Assembly (NCBI RefSeq): GCF_020621385.1
Contig: NZ_JAESVA010000001.1
Location: 310,001-374,000 of the forward strand
Reading direction: 5' to 3'
Length of the DNA: 64,000 nt
DNA from: Acidisoma cellulosilyticum
GTDB lineage: Bacteria > Pseudomonadota > Alphaproteobacteria > Acetobacterales > Acetobacteraceae
Positions 53,481 to 63,438 of this stretch are shown here, piece by piece. Within the stretch, counting starts at the first letter, position 1, and the number at the start of each line of letters is the position of its first letter. The notes under the pieces are model-generated. The model was not told the DNA's origin and did no database searches. It saw only the letters and a program-made list of their open reading frames with translations. Position numbers and translations under genes: made by a program.

Positions 53481-55865
53481 GTGCCCCGGCGTTGGCGGCG
53501 GCGGCTGGCGGGCGTGGGCATTGTCCTCGGTCTGCTGGTGGTGGTGCTGGCCGCCCTGATCTGGCGCATCCTGCCGCCGCAGGACGATACGCTGCAACTG
53601 GCCGCCGTGACCGACCCTGTCGGCGTCACCTTCGACAGCAACGACATTCCCTTCATCCGCGCGTCGTCCGATACCGATGCCGCGGCCGCCCTCGGCTATA
53701 TTCACGCGCGCGACCGCTTCTTTCAGATGGATCTGATGCGCCGCGCGGCGGCCGGCGATCTGGCAGCGTTACTCGGCTCTGCCGCGCTGCCGAATGACCG
53801 CGAAATGCGCATGCTCGGCATCCGCGAGAGTGCCGAGGCCGATCTGCACGATCTCTCCCCCACCGCTCTGGCCGAATTGCAGGCCTATGCGGATGGGGTG
53901 AATGCCTGGTTGCGGAAGCGTGGCCGTTTCACCGCGCCCGAATACCTGCTGCTCGGCAAGCCCGCGCCTTGGACCGTGGTCGACAGCCTGCTGTGGGGCA
54001 AGACCATGGGGCTTTGGCTCTCGGGCAATTGGGGCACCGAACTGTCCCGGCTTGCTCTATCCGGAAAGATGTCGCGGGCGAAGATTGACCAGCTCTGGCC
54101 GGCCGCGCATGGCAACGTGCCGGCGGCCGACGAGGTGCAGGCCGGCCTGCCTTACCCGAAGGCCCTGGCCGCGCTCGCGGAAAACGCACTCAGCCGCATC
54201 CGGCATTTCCCGCAACCCTTCACCCAACCGGCCCAGGCCTCCAATGAATGGGCAGTCTCCGGCGCGCATACCGATACCGGCCAGCCTCTACTGGCGGGCG
54301 ATCCGCATCTTGCCTTCGGCTTTCCCGGCATCTGGTATCTGGCGCGGATCGACACGCCGGAAGGCATGCTGGCAGGCGCGACCGTGCCCGGCCTGCCCTT
54401 CGTCCTGATCGGCCATAACGAGCATGTCGCCTGGACCTTCACGACGACCGGCGCCGATACCCAGGACATCTTCATCGAGCATGTGACGGCAGACGGGCAG
54501 CATTACGAAACGCCCGACGGGCCGCTGCCCTTCGGTCATCGGCGCGAGGTCATTCATGTTCGCGGCGCGGCCGATGTGGTGATGGATGTGCGAACGACCC
54601 GCCATGGGCCGGTGATCGCGGATGGCCCCGAGGCCCATACCGTGCTGGCGGTCGAGATGGGCAATCTCGCCCCGCATGATACCGACGCCGATGGGCTGAT
54701 GATGCTCAACCACGCGCGCTGGGTCTCCGATGTCGGGCTGGCGGCACCGCATATCACCAGCCCCGTGCAGAACCTGATGACGGTCGATACCGCCGGCAAT
54801 ATCGCCCTCTACACAACCGGGCGCGTGCCGATCCGCCGCAGTGGCGACGGCGCCTGGCCGGTGGATGGCGCGGACGGCCGCCATGACTGGACCGGCTGGG
54901 CTGCGGGCGATGCCTTGCCGCAAAGCGTGAACCCGCCCTCCGGCGTGCTCGTCAATGCCAATGAGCCGACCGTTCGCCCTGGCTTTCCCGTCAATCTCGG
55001 TCGCGACACCTACGGCGATTGGCGCGGGGCGCGCATCCGCGACCTGCTGGCCGCGCAGCGCCCGCAGACCCTGGCGCGTTTCGCCGGCATGCAGATGGAT
55101 GTGGTGAGCGTCTATGCGCGACGGCTCATACCGGCGCTGACCGCCGTATCGCTGCCCGCGAACGATCCTGCGGCACCGGCCGCCACGCTGTTGCAGCACT
55201 GGGACGGCAGCATGGCCCGCGATCTGCCGCAGCCGCTTGTCTTCAATGCCTGGATCCATGATTTCGGCGAAGCCGTGCTGAAGGCCAATGGGGTGGACCC
55301 TGACGATGCACCGGTCCTGATGGACAGTTTCGTCCAGTCGCTGCTGCGGCCCGCCCCGGCTGGTTCTGCGCCCGATAAGGACGGCCCTGTCGCCTTGTGG
55401 TGCCAGGGCGATTGCCAGCCTTTGTTGAAACAATCGCTGGAGCATGCGGTCGCAGATCTCAAGCATTTCTACGGCAGCGACCCGAGTGACTGGCGCTGGG
55501 GTGCGGTCCATGCCGCGCTTTTCGCCCATCCCGTGCTGACCCGGCTGCCCGTTCTGGGCTTCCTGGGCCGGACCGAAATTTCGGTCCCCGGCGATGCCAC
55601 CACGGTCGATGTCGCGGCCCCGGGCTTTCTGCCGCGCCGCCAGCAATTCACCGCCCTGCACGGCCCCGAACTGCGCGGCGTCTATGACATCTCGAACCTC
55701 GACCGCAGCCTGTTCGTGATCGCGCCGGGCCAGTCCGGCGATATCCTGGACCCGCATGCCTTCGATTTCCTGCAACGCTGGCGCGCGGGCGGGCGCGTGC
55801 AACTCGGACCGGAGCCGAATGTTGTTTCCCGGCAGATCAGGATCATGCCAAAGTCACATCCGTGA
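53481..55865 (+). CDS. Penicillin acylase family (peptidase S45) enzyme
   Basis: This is a 794-residue N-terminal-nucleophile amidohydrolase, made as a precursor that cleaves itself into alpha and beta chains. An N-terminal hydrophobic anchor (about 9-29) precedes the alpha chain. Autocleavage would expose Ser254 in QASNEWAVSG. LAGDPHLAFGFPGIWYLAR and LIGHNEHVAWTFTTT follow as family motifs. The substrate could be acyl-homoserine lactones, penicillins or other acyl amides. The GTG start is odd: the frame stays open back to 53364 with no ATG, GTG or TTG. The stop overlaps the next gene. Confidence 0.88.
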   Translation: MPRRWRRRLAGVGIVLGLLVVVLAALIWRILPPQDDTLQLAAVTDPVGVTFDSNDIPFIRASSDTDAAAALGYIHARDRFFQMDLMRRAAAGDLAALLGSAALPNDREMRMLGIRESAEADLHDLSPTALAELQAYADGVNAWLRKRGRFTAPEYLLLGKPAPWTVVDSLLWGKTMGLWLSGNWGTELSRLALSGKMSRAKIDQLWPAAHGNVPAADEVQAGLPYPKALAALAENALSRIRHFPQPFTQPAQASNEWAVSGAHTDTGQPLLAGDPHLAFGFPGIWYLARIDTPEGMLAGATVPGLPFVLIGHNEHVAWTFTTTGADTQDIFIEHVTADGQHYETPDGPLPFGHRREVIHVRGAADVVMDVRTTRHGPVIADGPEAHTVLAVEMGNLAPHDTDADGLMMLNHARWVSDVGLAAPHITSPVQNLMTVDTAGNIALYTTGRVPIRRSGDGAWPVDGADGRHDWTGWAAGDALPQSVNPPSGVLVNANEPTVRPGFPVNLGRDTYGDWRGARIRDLLAAQRPQTLARFAGMQMDVVSVYARRLIPALTAVSLPANDPAAPAATLLQHWDGSMARDLPQPLVFNAWIHDFGEAVLKANGVDPDDAPVLMDSFVQSLLRPAPAGSAPDKDGPVALWCQGDCQPLLKQSLEHAVADLKHFYGSDPSDWRWGAVHAALFAHPVLTRLPVLGFLGRTEISVPGDATTVDVAAPGFLPRRQQFTALHGPELRGVYDISNLDRSLFVIAPGQSGDILDPHAFDFLQRWRAGGRVQLGPEPNVVSRQIRIMPKSHP

Positions 55866-56329
55866 CAACGTTCAACGCCATGCCGATCGACGATGACAGC
55901 CTGACCTGGGGCGTGCCCAGCCGTCGGGTCGGGGCGTTCCTGATCGACGGCTTTCTCATCGGTCTGCTGACGCTAAGCTTGTCCGTCAGTTTTGCGATCC
56001 TCCATGTCATGAGCCTCGGGCTGCTGCATGGGCCGGCGCATCTCATCCTCATCGTCGGGCTTATCTACGAATCCTGTTTCATCGCGAGCCCGGCCATGGC
56101 CACGCCCGGCGAGATGCTGGTCGGACTGCAGATCCGCCGGTCGGACGATCTGGGGCGGCCGACGCTGCTGCAAGGCATTGCCTTCACGGCGCTGCTGTAT
56201 CTGACGCTGGCGGCAGGGGTGATTTGGCTCGGCGTTGCATTTTTTACCCATCGCCGCCGCACGATCCATGACATGATCTCAGGATTGGTCGTCGTGCGGG
56301 CCGGGGCGCTTGCACCGCGCCGCTGGTGA
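55862..56329 (+). CDS. RDD-family membrane protein
   Basis: This is a 155-residue protein with three to four transmembrane helices. The RDD motif region starts PSRRVGAFLIDGFLIGLL, and later comes MATPGEMLVGLQI and a C-terminal RRRTIHDMISGLVVVRA, typical of the family. Its role is not established; some members are ion or proton-linked transporters. The GTG start overlaps the acylase stop by four bases. Confidence 0.85.
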   Translation: MTTFNAMPIDDDSLTWGVPSRRVGAFLIDGFLIGLLTLSLSVSFAILHVMSLGLLHGPAHLILIVGLIYESCFIASPAMATPGEMLVGLQIRRSDDLGRPTLLQGIAFTALLYLTLAAGVIWLGVAFFTHRRRTIHDMISGLVVVRAGALAPRRW

Positions 56330-56390
56330 TGACGCATTAGCTGGGGATTTGGAAAAGCGTGGCGCCTGAGGCGGGAGGCTTAAAGCGGCG

Positions 56391-57206
56391 ATGAACTACC
56401 GGACGATCCGCCGACCGAATTTCTTCTACACGACCGCGCCTTTGCCCTGCCCCTACCTGCCGGGTCGCACCGAACGCAAGGTGGTCACGGAACTCACCGG
56501 TCCCGATTCGGAAGCGCTGCATGACCGTCTTTCGCGCGCCGGCTTTCGCCGCAGCCATAATATCGCCTATGCGCCGGTCTGCCCAAGCTGCAAGGCGTGC
56601 GTGCCGATCCGCATTCCAGTGGGATTGTTCGAGCCTGATCGCGGGCTGCGCCGCATCGCGCGCACCAATATCGCGCTGACCGGCCGCGAAGTGCCGGCCA
56701 TTGCAACCGTCGAGCAGTTCCAGCTGTTTCAGCGCTATCAGCGCGCGCGCCATGGCGACGGCGATATGGCAGCAATGAGCTTTTACGATTATCGCGCGAT
56801 GGTCGAGGATACGCCGATCGAGACCTTCCTGACGGAGTTTCGGGATCCGGCCCAGCGCCTGGTCGGCTGCTGTCTGGTGGACAAGCTGGGCGACGGCCTC
56901 TCGGCGGTCTACAGCTTCTACGAGGCTGACGGCGCGTTCAAATCTCTCGGCACCTTCACCATCCTCAATCTGGTCGAGCAAGCCAGAGCGATGGGCCTGC
57001 CCTTCGTCTATTTGGGCTATTGGGTCGCTGAGAGCCGCAAGATGGCCTACAAGACGCGCTTCCAGCCTTGCGAAATCCTGTCCGGCGGTGCCTGGCGTCC
57101 GATGATGGCGGACGGATCGGTGGCGGAGGCCAACAAGGACGAGGCAATATTCAGCGAGGCAGTCGCCAGCATCCTGCCTGCCGAAAGCGAAATGCCCGAG
57201 GCCTGA
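56391..57206 (+). CDS. bpt: Aspartate/glutamate leucyltransferase (bacterial ATE1-like)
   Basis: Bpt adds leucine from Leu-tRNA to proteins with N-terminal Asp or Glu, tagging them for ClpS/ClpAP. The product has 271 residues. The N-domain has PCPYLPGRTERKVVTEL and the Cys cluster CPSCKACVPIRIPV. The C-domain has YSFYEADGAFKSLGTF and FVYLGYWVAESRKMAYK. All of these match the ATE_N/ATE_C families. The start ATG has GCGGCG upstream with no strong site. Confidence 0.93.
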   Translation: MNYRTIRRPNFFYTTAPLPCPYLPGRTERKVVTELTGPDSEALHDRLSRAGFRRSHNIAYAPVCPSCKACVPIRIPVGLFEPDRGLRRIARTNIALTGREVPAIATVEQFQLFQRYQRARHGDGDMAAMSFYDYRAMVEDTPIETFLTEFRDPAQRLVGCCLVDKLGDGLSAVYSFYEADGAFKSLGTFTILNLVEQARAMGLPFVYLGYWVAESRKMAYKTRFQPCEILSGGAWRPMMADGSVAEANKDEAIFSEAVASILPAESEMPEA

Positions 57207-57247
57207 TGGCTGCGTCGGCCCGCTGCTTGCCCGCACAAACAGGTAGG

Positions 57248-57268
57248 CCCGCGGACTAAATCCGCGGG
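57248..57268. terminator. Hairpin between convergent bpt and the CsbD/DUF883-like gene
   Basis: Perfect eight-base arms CCCGCGGA (57248-57255) and TCCGCGGG (57261-57268) with a CTAAA loop lie between two convergent genes. The arms resemble those of the dispersed repeats in the urea locus. It may act as a bidirectional terminator although no T-run follows. Confidence 0.45.
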
Positions 57269-57296
57269 CGACTCAAGTTAACAGTCAGACTTCGTC

Positions 57297-57761
57297 TCAG
57301 CTCCAGCGGCGAATCGCGCGGCGGTAGCGCGGCTCCGGCTCGGCCGTGAAGGGGCTGGACGGCGAGTGCAATAGATAGCCGGCCAGATAGCCAATGGCCG
57401 CGACACCGATGAGGGTGAGCAGCGGCTGTTCCTTCACCGTGCTGGCAATGGTCTGCCCGGCGCTCGAACCCGCCTCATAAACTTTGCTGCCGACCTGGCT
57501 CGCCGTCGCCTTCACGGTTTCAGCCGTGTCGCGAAATTTGCCGTGGGCCTGGCTCGTGGCTTCCGAGAGGGTTTCGGCCGCGTCGGCAGCCACGGAATCA
57601 ATGGTGTCGCGCGCATCGCCCCAGGCCTGCTGGGCGCGGCCCGCGACCTGATCGACCTTGCCCTCGGCTTCGGTCTTGGCATCGCCCGTAAAGCTGCCGA
57701 TGCCTTCCTTTATGGTACCTTTCGCTTCGGAAAAGGCACCTTCGACATGGTCCTGGTTCAT
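57297..57761 (-). CDS. CsbD/DUF883-like stress protein
   Basis: This is a 154-residue protein. The N-terminal third is CsbD-like (MNQDHVEGAFSEAKGTIKEG, TGDAKTEAEGKVDQVAGRAQ), the middle is a long amphipathic Ala/Thr-rich helix, and the C-terminus resembles the DUF883 anchor (KEQPLLTLIGVAAIGYLAG). CsbD proteins are induced by envelope and general stress; biochemical function is unknown. GAAGGGG precedes the ATG at 57761. Confidence 0.82.
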   Translation of the reverse strand: MNQDHVEGAFSEAKGTIKEGIGSFTGDAKTEAEGKVDQVAGRAQQAWGDARDTIDSVAADAAETLSEATSQAHGKFRDTAETVKATASQVGSKVYEAGSSAGQTIASTVKEQPLLTLIGVAAIGYLAGYLLHSPSSPFTAEPEPRYRRAIRRWS

Positions 57762-57883
57762 AGTGCAGCCCCTTCTTCTGGTTGCATCGCCATGCCTGTC
57801 AGTCGGCACAGCCTCATTGCAACTTAGATGGGGGCGTTTTGCGCGGAGGGAACTCCCTCCGCACATTAAAGCCGTTTTACCGG

Positions 57884-58345
57884 TTAGTAGCCGTAGCCGG
57901 TCACGATGCCGTTGCCCTTGGAGGTCATGCACTGGGCATAGGCATTGTTATAAATCTGCTGCAGGCCCTGCCCCGCACGCTGCGTCTGGCTGGCACCGAC
58001 GGCCGAACCGCCGAGCAGACCCGCGCCGGCACCGATCGCTGCACCGGCACCCGCATTGCCCGCGGCCGCACCCAGCAGAGCGCCGGCGGCAGCACCAAGG
58101 CCGGTGCCGATCGCGGCCGTGACCACGCCGTTTTGCTGGGTCCTCTGCGTCGCCGCCGGATAGGCGACCGCCTGTTGCGCATAATTGCGGCAGGAGTAAT
58201 CCTCGTTCTGGAACAGCGTCAGATTTTTGCCCGCGGGCGGGACAGAGGTAATGGTCGGCCCTGTCGGCGTCGGTGCCGCGCAACCGGCGAGCAAGGCTAT
58301 CGCTGCCACAGGCACCGCAAGCCGGATAACGTTAAGCCGCTTCAT
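57884..58345 (-). CDS. Glycine-zipper outer-membrane lipoprotein
   Basis: This is a 153-residue lipoprotein. The signal peptide ends in the lipobox LLAGC (Cys22). The mature part has a glycine-zipper region (GTGLGAAAGALLGAAAGNAG, then AIGAGAGLLGGSAVG), typical of the 17 kDa surface antigen/YMGG-like families. A C-terminal segment ends with QCMTSKGN. It is likely anchored in the outer membrane or periplasm. Confidence 0.83.
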   Translation of the reverse strand: MKRLNVIRLAVPVAAIALLAGCAAPTPTGPTITSVPPAGKNLTLFQNEDYSCRNYAQQAVAYPAATQRTQQNGVVTAAIGTGLGAAAGALLGAAAGNAGAGAAIGAGAGLLGGSAVGASQTQRAGQGLQQIYNNAYAQCMTSKGNGIVTGYGY

Positions 58346-58503
58346 CTGTCGTCTCCCTGAAGGCCTTGGCCAAGCTTTTGGCTGGGTCTGAAAAGCAGAT
58401 CAACCTATTCATTGTAAAACACATTAACACAGCGAAGGATTTTGCTCGCGCCGCATTTAACGCAGTCCCACGCGGGTTTCCCCCTCGATCCGATGACAGA
58501 CGA

Positions 58504-59097
58504 TCATGCCGGGCGCCGCGCGCGCAAAGCGGTCGACAGCGTCCCGTCATCCAGCACTTCCAGCGCGCCGCCGATGGGCACGCCCTGCGCGACGCGGCTG
58601 ACGATGACCCCGCTTGGCCCCAGCCGGTCGGCCAGAAAATGCGCGGTCGCCGCACCGTCGACGGTCGCACCCAGCGCCAGGATGACCTCCTGCACCGCGC
58701 CATCCGCCAGACGCGCCAGCAGAGCCTGGATATTGAGATCCTCGGGTCCGACTCCACCGAGCGGCGACAGCACGCCACCGAGCACGTGGTACAGGCCGCG
58801 ATGCGCCGCCGCGCGCTCGATCGCCCAGAGGTCGCCGACGCCTTCGACGACGCAGATCAGTGATCGGTCGCGATGCGGATCGCCGCAAATCGCGCAGGGG
58901 TCCTGCGCATCCAGATTGCCGCAGGTTTGGCAGATACGAACGGCGCGGCCGGCATCGACCAGCGCCTGCGCCAAGGGCAGCATCCGCGTCTCCGGCTGCT
59001 GCAACAGCTTCAGCGCGGCCCGCCGCGCGCTGCGCGGACCCAATCCCGGCAGACGGGACAGAAGTCCGATCAGCCGTTCGACTTCAGGACCACCCAC
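58504..59097 (-). CDS. recR: Recombination mediator RecR
   Basis: RecR works with RecO/RecF to load RecA at gaps. The product has 197 residues. A helix-hairpin-helix (LIGLLSRLPGLGPRSARR) is followed by a Cys4 zinc finger (CQTCGN...CAICGD) and a Toprim domain (LICVVEGVGDLWAIE). The start is GTG. It is the last gene of dnaX-ybaB-recR and lies 21 bases after ybaB. Confidence 0.95.
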   Translation of the reverse strand: MGGPEVERLIGLLSRLPGLGPRSARRAALKLLQQPETRMLPLAQALVDAGRAVRICQTCGNLDAQDPCAICGDPHRDRSLICVVEGVGDLWAIERAAAHRGLYHVLGGVLSPLGGVGPEDLNIQALLARLADGAVQEVILALGATVDGAATAHFLADRLGPSGVIVSRVAQGVPIGGALEVLDDGTLSTALRARRPA

Positions 59098-59118
59098 GCG
59101 TGAACCCTCGAAGCCGCC

Positions 59119-59445
59119 TCAGAACGGCAGCTTCATGCCCGCCGGCAGCTGCAACCCGCCGGTCGCCTTCTGCATCTCTTCGGCCGCCATGGCATCGACC
59201 TTGCGGCGTGCATCCGCATGGGCTGCGAGGACGAGGTCTTCCAGCATCTCGGTCTCATTCGGATCGGCGAGCTTGGCGTCGATCTTGATGCGCTTCATGT
59301 CGCCCTTGCCGCTGAGCACGACGGTCACCATGCCGGCGCCCGCCTGGCCTTCGACCTCGGCACTCTCAAGCGCGGACTGCATGTCCTGCATCTTCTGCTG
59401 CATCTGGGAGGCCTGCTTCATCAGGCCGGCGAGGTTTTTCATCAC
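59119..59445 (-). CDS. YbaB/EbfC nucleoid-associated protein
   Basis: This is a 108-residue DNA-binding dimer of the YbaB/EbfC family. It begins [20 protein letters not shown], the usual start, with [19 protein letters not shown] in the middle. It overlaps the dnaX stop by four bases. It is probably a small DNA-organising protein. Confidence 0.93.
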   Translation of the reverse strand: MMKNLAGLMKQASQMQQKMQDMQSALESAEVEGQAGAGMVTVVLSGKGDMKRIKIDAKLADPNETEMLEDLVLAAHADARRKVDAMAAEEMQKATGGLQLPAGMKLPF

Positions 59446-61451
59446 TCAATCTCCATGTCAGTGTCGTCCGTCAGTTCCGCATCCGGCGGCGCGAAATCCG
59501 GCAGGTCATCGGGCAGCAGGGCGCCGGACGCGGACTCCGTCTCGGCATCGGCCCCATGATCGTCAGTCACCACCATCGGCGGCAGGCGGTATTCATCGGC
59601 CATCGGATCGCGCACGCCTTCAAGCTTGGCACCCGGAAAGGCATCCATGATTGCGAGCACGAGGGGATGCTCCGAGGCTTCCTGTTCCCGCTGATTATCG
59701 GCCGCCGTGCGTTGCTCATCGATCGTCGCCTCGCCAGCTGCGGTCGAAATGGCGATGGTCCAGCGCTGGCCCGTCGCTTCCGCCAGCAAGCCAGCCAGCC
59801 GAGATGCAACGTCGCGCGGGGCATCGGGCTTCGGCCTGATCTCGATGACAGGGGCCGCAAACCGCACAAGATGCACGGAGTGCAGAAGATGGCCATACAG
59901 GGTCATCTCCTTCAGCTCGCGCACGAGGGAGATGACTTCGCGGAAGCTCGCCGGCGCCACGACGACGGGCGTGGGCTCCGTCGGTTCGGGCATCGCTGCC
60001 GGTGTTACCAGCGCCTGCGGCACGGCCGCGGGCATAACGTCGATCGGTGAAGCATCCGGCACCGCGCGGAGCATGGCCATGCCACCGCCACCGCCACCGC
60101 CGGCCATGACGGCACGCGGCCCGTCGCCGCCGCTCGGCAGCGCGAGGCTGGGTGCTGCCGGGCGCGGCAATTCCCCGCCGGAGGTCAGCCGCTTCACAAG
60201 ATCGCCAGGACTTGGCTGGTCGGACAGATAGCAGAGGCGGATCAGCACCATTTCGGCCGCCGCCCGACGGTCCGGCGCCTGTTCCACCTCCTGCACGCCC
60301 TTCAGCAACATCTGCCAGGCACGGCCGAGGACGGGAATGGAGAGCCGGTCGGCAAGCTCGGCACCGCGCCCGCGCAGGATCTGCGGCAGGTCCGGGCTGT
60401 TCCGCAAAGCGAGCGAGGCCTTGAGCCGGCTGAGATTATGGGTGAGCGACAGCAGATCCTGCAACACAAGACCCGCATCTGCCCCGCGCTCATGCGCCTG
60501 ATCCAGGGCGGCAAGGACGGATGCCGCGTCGCCGGTCATGATCCGCTCGAACAGGTCGAAGACCAGGCCCTGGTCGGCAAGGCCGAGCATATCGGCGACC
60601 GCATCGGCGGTGATCGGCTGGGGCGCCCCCGACCCATCCTGGACCGAGCCCATGACGATCGCCTGATCGAGAAGTGACAGACCGTCACGTACCGAACCAT
60701 CGGCCGCACGCGCGATGATCTCCAAAGCTTCGGGGGAAACCGACACCTTTTCGGTTGCCGCGATACGTCCGAAATGCGCGGCCAACTCGGTCGTCGAAAC
60801 ACGGCGAAGATCGAATTTCTGGCAGCGCGACAGAACCGTGATCGGCACCTTGCGCAACTCGGTCGTCGCGAAGACGAATTTCACATGCGGCGGCGGCTCT
60901 TCCAGCGTCTTCAACAGCGCATTGAAGGCGTTGCGCGACAGCATATGGACTTCATCGATGATGAAGACTTTGACCCGTGCTTCCATCGGACGGAAGCGGG
61001 TCGCCTCAATGATCTCACGCACGTCGTCGACCCCGGTGCGGCTCGCCGCATCCATCTCGATCACGTCCGGATGGCGGTCGGCCATGATCGCCCGGCAATT
61101 GGAGCAGACACCGCAAGGGTCGGCGGTCGGGCCGCCCTGCCCGTCCGGGCCGGTGCAGTTGAGGCAGCGGGCGATGATGCGGGCCGTGGTGGTTTTGCCG
61201 GTGCCGCGCACGCCCGTCAGCATGAAGGCATGGGCGATACGCCCGGTGGCGAAAGCGCGACGCAGGATTCGCACCATGGCGTCCTGGCCGATCAGATCCT
61301 CGAAGCGACTCGGCCGATAGGTGCGGGCCAGCACACGATAGGGGGCCGCCTTGGCCGGCAAGGCGGGCGCAGGCGCGTCGCCGAACAGGCCAGGGCCAAT
61401 GGCCGGCGGTTCCGGCAGCAGGTCAGCGGAGGAAGGATCGGTTTCGGTCAC
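59442..61451 (-). CDS. dnaX: DNA polymerase III subunit tau/gamma
   Basis: DnaX is the clamp-loader ATPase. The product has about 669 residues. The AAA+ domain has Walker [16 protein letters not shown], a Cys4 zinc module (CLNCTGPDG...CGVCSNC), Walker [11 protein letters not shown] and the sensor [11 protein letters not shown] Pro/Ala/Gly-rich linker (residues about 450-520) and a C-terminal tau region follow. The GTG at 61451 with AGAAGG upstream is the likely start. Some bacteria make gamma by frameshift; I see no clear slippery site here. Confidence 0.94.
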   Translation of the reverse strand: MTETDPSSADLLPEPPAIGPGLFGDAPAPALPAKAAPYRVLARTYRPSRFEDLIGQDAMVRILRRAFATGRIAHAFMLTGVRGTGKTTTARIIARCLNCTGPDGQGGPTADPCGVCSNCRAIMADRHPDVIEMDAASRTGVDDVREIIEATRFRPMEARVKVFIIDEVHMLSRNAFNALLKTLEEPPPHVKFVFATTELRKVPITVLSRCQKFDLRRVSTTELAAHFGRIAATEKVSVSPEALEIIARAADGSVRDGLSLLDQAIVMGSVQDGSGAPQPITADAVADMLGLADQGLVFDLFERIMTGDAASVLAALDQAHERGADAGLVLQDLLSLTHNLSRLKASLALRNSPDLPQILRGRGAELADRLSIPVLGRAWQMLLKGVQEVEQAPDRRAAAEMVLIRLCYLSDQPSPGDLVKRLTSGGELPRPAAPSLALPSGGDGPRAVMAGGGGGGGMAMLRAVPDASPIDVMPAAVPQALVTPAAMPEPTEPTPVVVAPASFREVISLVRELKEMTLYGHLLHSVHLVRFAAPVIEIRPKPDAPRDVASRLAGLLAEATGQRWTIAISTAAGEATIDEQRTAADNQREQEASEHPLVLAIMDAFPGAKLEGVRDPMADEYRLPPMVVTDDHGADAETESASGALLPDDLPDFAPPDAELTDDTDMEIE

Positions 61452-61545
61452 GCGACCTTCTAGACGATAGGAAGCCCGCCAAAGCAAGTGCAGAAGCCAT
61501 TGCGCCGACGGCGGGCCTGTGTGCGATCACGATTTTGGGAAAAGC

Positions 61546-61640
61546 GGGGGGCCGGACACCGACCCGAGCGGAACTCGTTGCGGCTGCTTCCTTCCGGACC
61601 TGACCGGGTTGGCAAGGCGCTCGTCCGTTGCCGACCCCCC
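61546..61640 (-). ncRNA. ffs: Signal recognition particle RNA (4.5S-like)
   Basis: The minus strand reads with GGGGGG at its 5' end (61635-61640) and CCCCCC at its 3' end (61546-61551), which pair. It carries GGTCAGGTCCGGAAGGAAGC followed by AGCCGCAACG, the universally conserved SRP RNA tip loop with GGAA and the AGCAGCC arm. The length is about 95 bases, the small bacterial class. It is transcribed toward dnaX, 94 bases upstream of it, a common arrangement in this class. Confidence 0.92.
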
Positions 61641-61710
61641 TGACGCGGTTCTCTACGCGTCCAAACCTGCTCTCGCAAGCACCATCACGACTTGTCCAGG
61701 CGCGCCGGCC

Positions 61711-62652
61711 ATGCGACGAACGCTTGTGCCCCAGACATCGCCCTTCTCCCGAATCAGTCCGACCCGCGCCAACGTCTATACCGGCAGCCCGCTTGACAGG
61801 GTCGCCGAGAGACGTGGCGATGACGGCTATATTGCCGCCGCACTCGCCGCCCCGCAGGCCCTGGTCGCCCCCATCTGGCGCGCGCAAAGCCTGTTCCGTG
61901 CCGAAGGCGTGCGGTTCTTCTCGCCCGCGGACACGGTGGGCTGGGGCATCACCGAGCAGCACTGGATTTTCCTCGGCCTCTGGCATGAGCGCCCTGTCTT
62001 CACCCTGGACCTTAATCATCTTGAGGACCCGCTGACCGTGCTGGCGGCCCCAGGCGCCGAATTCGCCGATATCCGTCATCGCGGCGGATTGCTGACGCCG
62101 GACGAGGGCTCGATTCTCGCCCATGCGCGGGGTCTCGTGCATTGGCAGAGCCGCACCCGTTTCTGCGGCGTCTGCGGCAGTGCGTGCGTTCCGCAAAGCG
62201 CCGGTCACGTCATGCATTGCACGGGTTGCGGCACCGATCATTTTCCGCGCTCGGACCCGGCCGTGATCATGCTGGTGGTTCGCGACGACCGCGTGCTGCT
62301 CGGTCATGCCTCCCGCTTCAAGGAGGGCATGTATTCCACCCTCGCCGGGTTCGTGGAGCCGGGTGAAAGCCTGGAAGAGGCTGTGCGGCGTGAGGTTTTC
62401 GAGGAGACCGGGGTGAAGGTCGGCGCGGTCGGCTACCACTCCAGCCAGCCCTGGCCTTTCCCCCAATCGCTGATGCTCGGCTTCTACGCGGAGGGGCTTT
62501 CGGAAGAAATTACGTTCCATGACGCCGAACTCGCGGACGCGCGCTGGTTTACCCGTGCGATGTGCCTGGACCCGGAGGCCCATGGCTTCCTGCTGCCGGG
62601 ACCGGACAGTATCGCGCGCCGGCTGATCGAAGATTGGCTGACTGCGGGCTGA
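61711..62652 (+). CDS. nudC: NADH/NAD+ pyrophosphatase NudC
   Basis: NudC cleaves NAD(H) to NMN(H) and AMP and can decap NAD-capped RNA. The product has 313 residues. The N-domain is followed by a zinc ribbon (FCGVCGSAC...HCTGCGTDHFPRSDPAVI). Next comes the Nudix box GFVEPGESLEEAVRREVFEE ending TGVKVG, then SSQPWPFPQSLMLGF, which is specific to NudC. The start ATG at 61711 has a weak AGG. It runs away from the SRP RNA. Confidence 0.92.
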   Translation: MRRTLVPQTSPFSRISPTRANVYTGSPLDRVAERRGDDGYIAAALAAPQALVAPIWRAQSLFRAEGVRFFSPADTVGWGITEQHWIFLGLWHERPVFTLDLNHLEDPLTVLAAPGAEFADIRHRGGLLTPDEGSILAHARGLVHWQSRTRFCGVCGSACVPQSAGHVMHCTGCGTDHFPRSDPAVIMLVVRDDRVLLGHASRFKEGMYSTLAGFVEPGESLEEAVRREVFEETGVKVGAVGYHSSQPWPFPQSLMLGFYAEGLSEEITFHDAELADARWFTRAMCLDPEAHGFLLPGPDSIARRLIEDWLTAG

Positions 62653-62661
62653 GCCTTAGCT

Positions 62662-62696
62662 CGCCGGATGCCGGTCCGGCGGGACGATTTATTTTA
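62662..62696 (+). terminator. Likely terminator after nudC
   Basis: Seven-base arms CGCCGGA (62662-62668) and TCCGGCG (62675-62681) with a TGCCGG loop are followed by ATTTATTTTAT (62686-62696). The hairpin lies ten bases after the nudC stop and before the end of a convergent gene. Confidence 0.55.
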
Positions 62697-62704
62697 TCAA
62701 AATG

Positions 62705-63295
62705 TTACCGCCAACGGCCGAGACGCGTGAGCAGCCGGACGCGGATCGCCGCCAGCCGGCGGCCGCTATGGCGCGCGCCAGGCTCCACCGGACCAATGAG
62801 CAAGCCTGCCCGCACCCGTCGCATGGCCCGCCTGATGTGTGACAGCGGTTCCCGCATCCGTCCCATCGCCCAGTGACGGGCTGCCTCAACCTTGCCATGC
62901 ACCCATGCGAACCATCGGATCGTCATCAGGGCAGGACGGCAGGCTTGATAGATCCAGAGTGCAATCAGAAGTCCGACGCCCTTGATCAGAACAGCGACAA
63001 GGGTCGCGGCCAGGAATTTGCGCTGGGCGAGCAGATAGGTCGCATAGAATCCGCCGATATGGCTCATCGCCTCGGGGATGATGAACAGCGGCAGAATGGC
63101 CCAGGGCGGCAGCCGGCCAATCGTCGCCTCCAGCAGCCGAACCGGCCGCCAGCGGCGCAGCAGCCGCGCGCCGGCCTGAAGGCCGATCTCGAAGGCAACG
63201 AGGAGCAGAGCCAGGGGAAGGAGCAGCGCATCGCGCAAACGCCGCCCAGGAGACCGAACCGGCGTCCTGGCTGGGGGCGGCTTCGTTTTTGTCAT
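62705..63295 (-). CDS. Hypothetical membrane protein
   Basis: This 196-residue product begins MTKTKPPPARTPVRSPGRRL. It has three hydrophobic segments (residues about 24-46, 67-90 and 97-120) and an unusually Arg-rich C-terminal half. No family is recognised. It is convergent with nudC and divergent from lptF, with 143 bases between the two starts. The start at 63295 is preferred; longer in-frame starts run through sequence upstream of lptF. Confidence 0.6.
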   Translation of the reverse strand: MTKTKPPPARTPVRSPGRRLRDALLLPLALLLVAFEIGLQAGARLLRRWRPVRLLEATIGRLPPWAILPLFIIPEAMSHIGGFYATYLLAQRKFLAATLVAVLIKGVGLLIALWIYQACRPALMTIRWFAWVHGKVEAARHWAMGRMREPLSHIRRAMRRVRAGLLIGPVEPGARHSGRRLAAIRVRLLTRLGRWR

Positions 63296-63438
63296 GTGTT
63301 GCCTATAGCCGGAACCGCTCAGGGATGGCAGGCGTCCATGAAGCGTCGGGGGTCTTTTTGTGAAATCCGGCAGGCTCCGGTACAAGCGCGCCCTTCGGGT
63401 GGCGTCGCCGCGTCGAAACAAGGATATGATCACTGCTG

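Noticed and set aside
54288-55802. A 504-codon antisense frame over the penicillin-acylase gene
   Set aside because: The sense strand has conserved S45 motifs including the nucleophile; the antisense has none.
57248-57268. The bpt-side hairpin as another full copy of the urea-locus repeat
   Set aside because: Only the palindrome arm is similar; the GGCGCC and GGGTGGATGCGCG blocks are absent.
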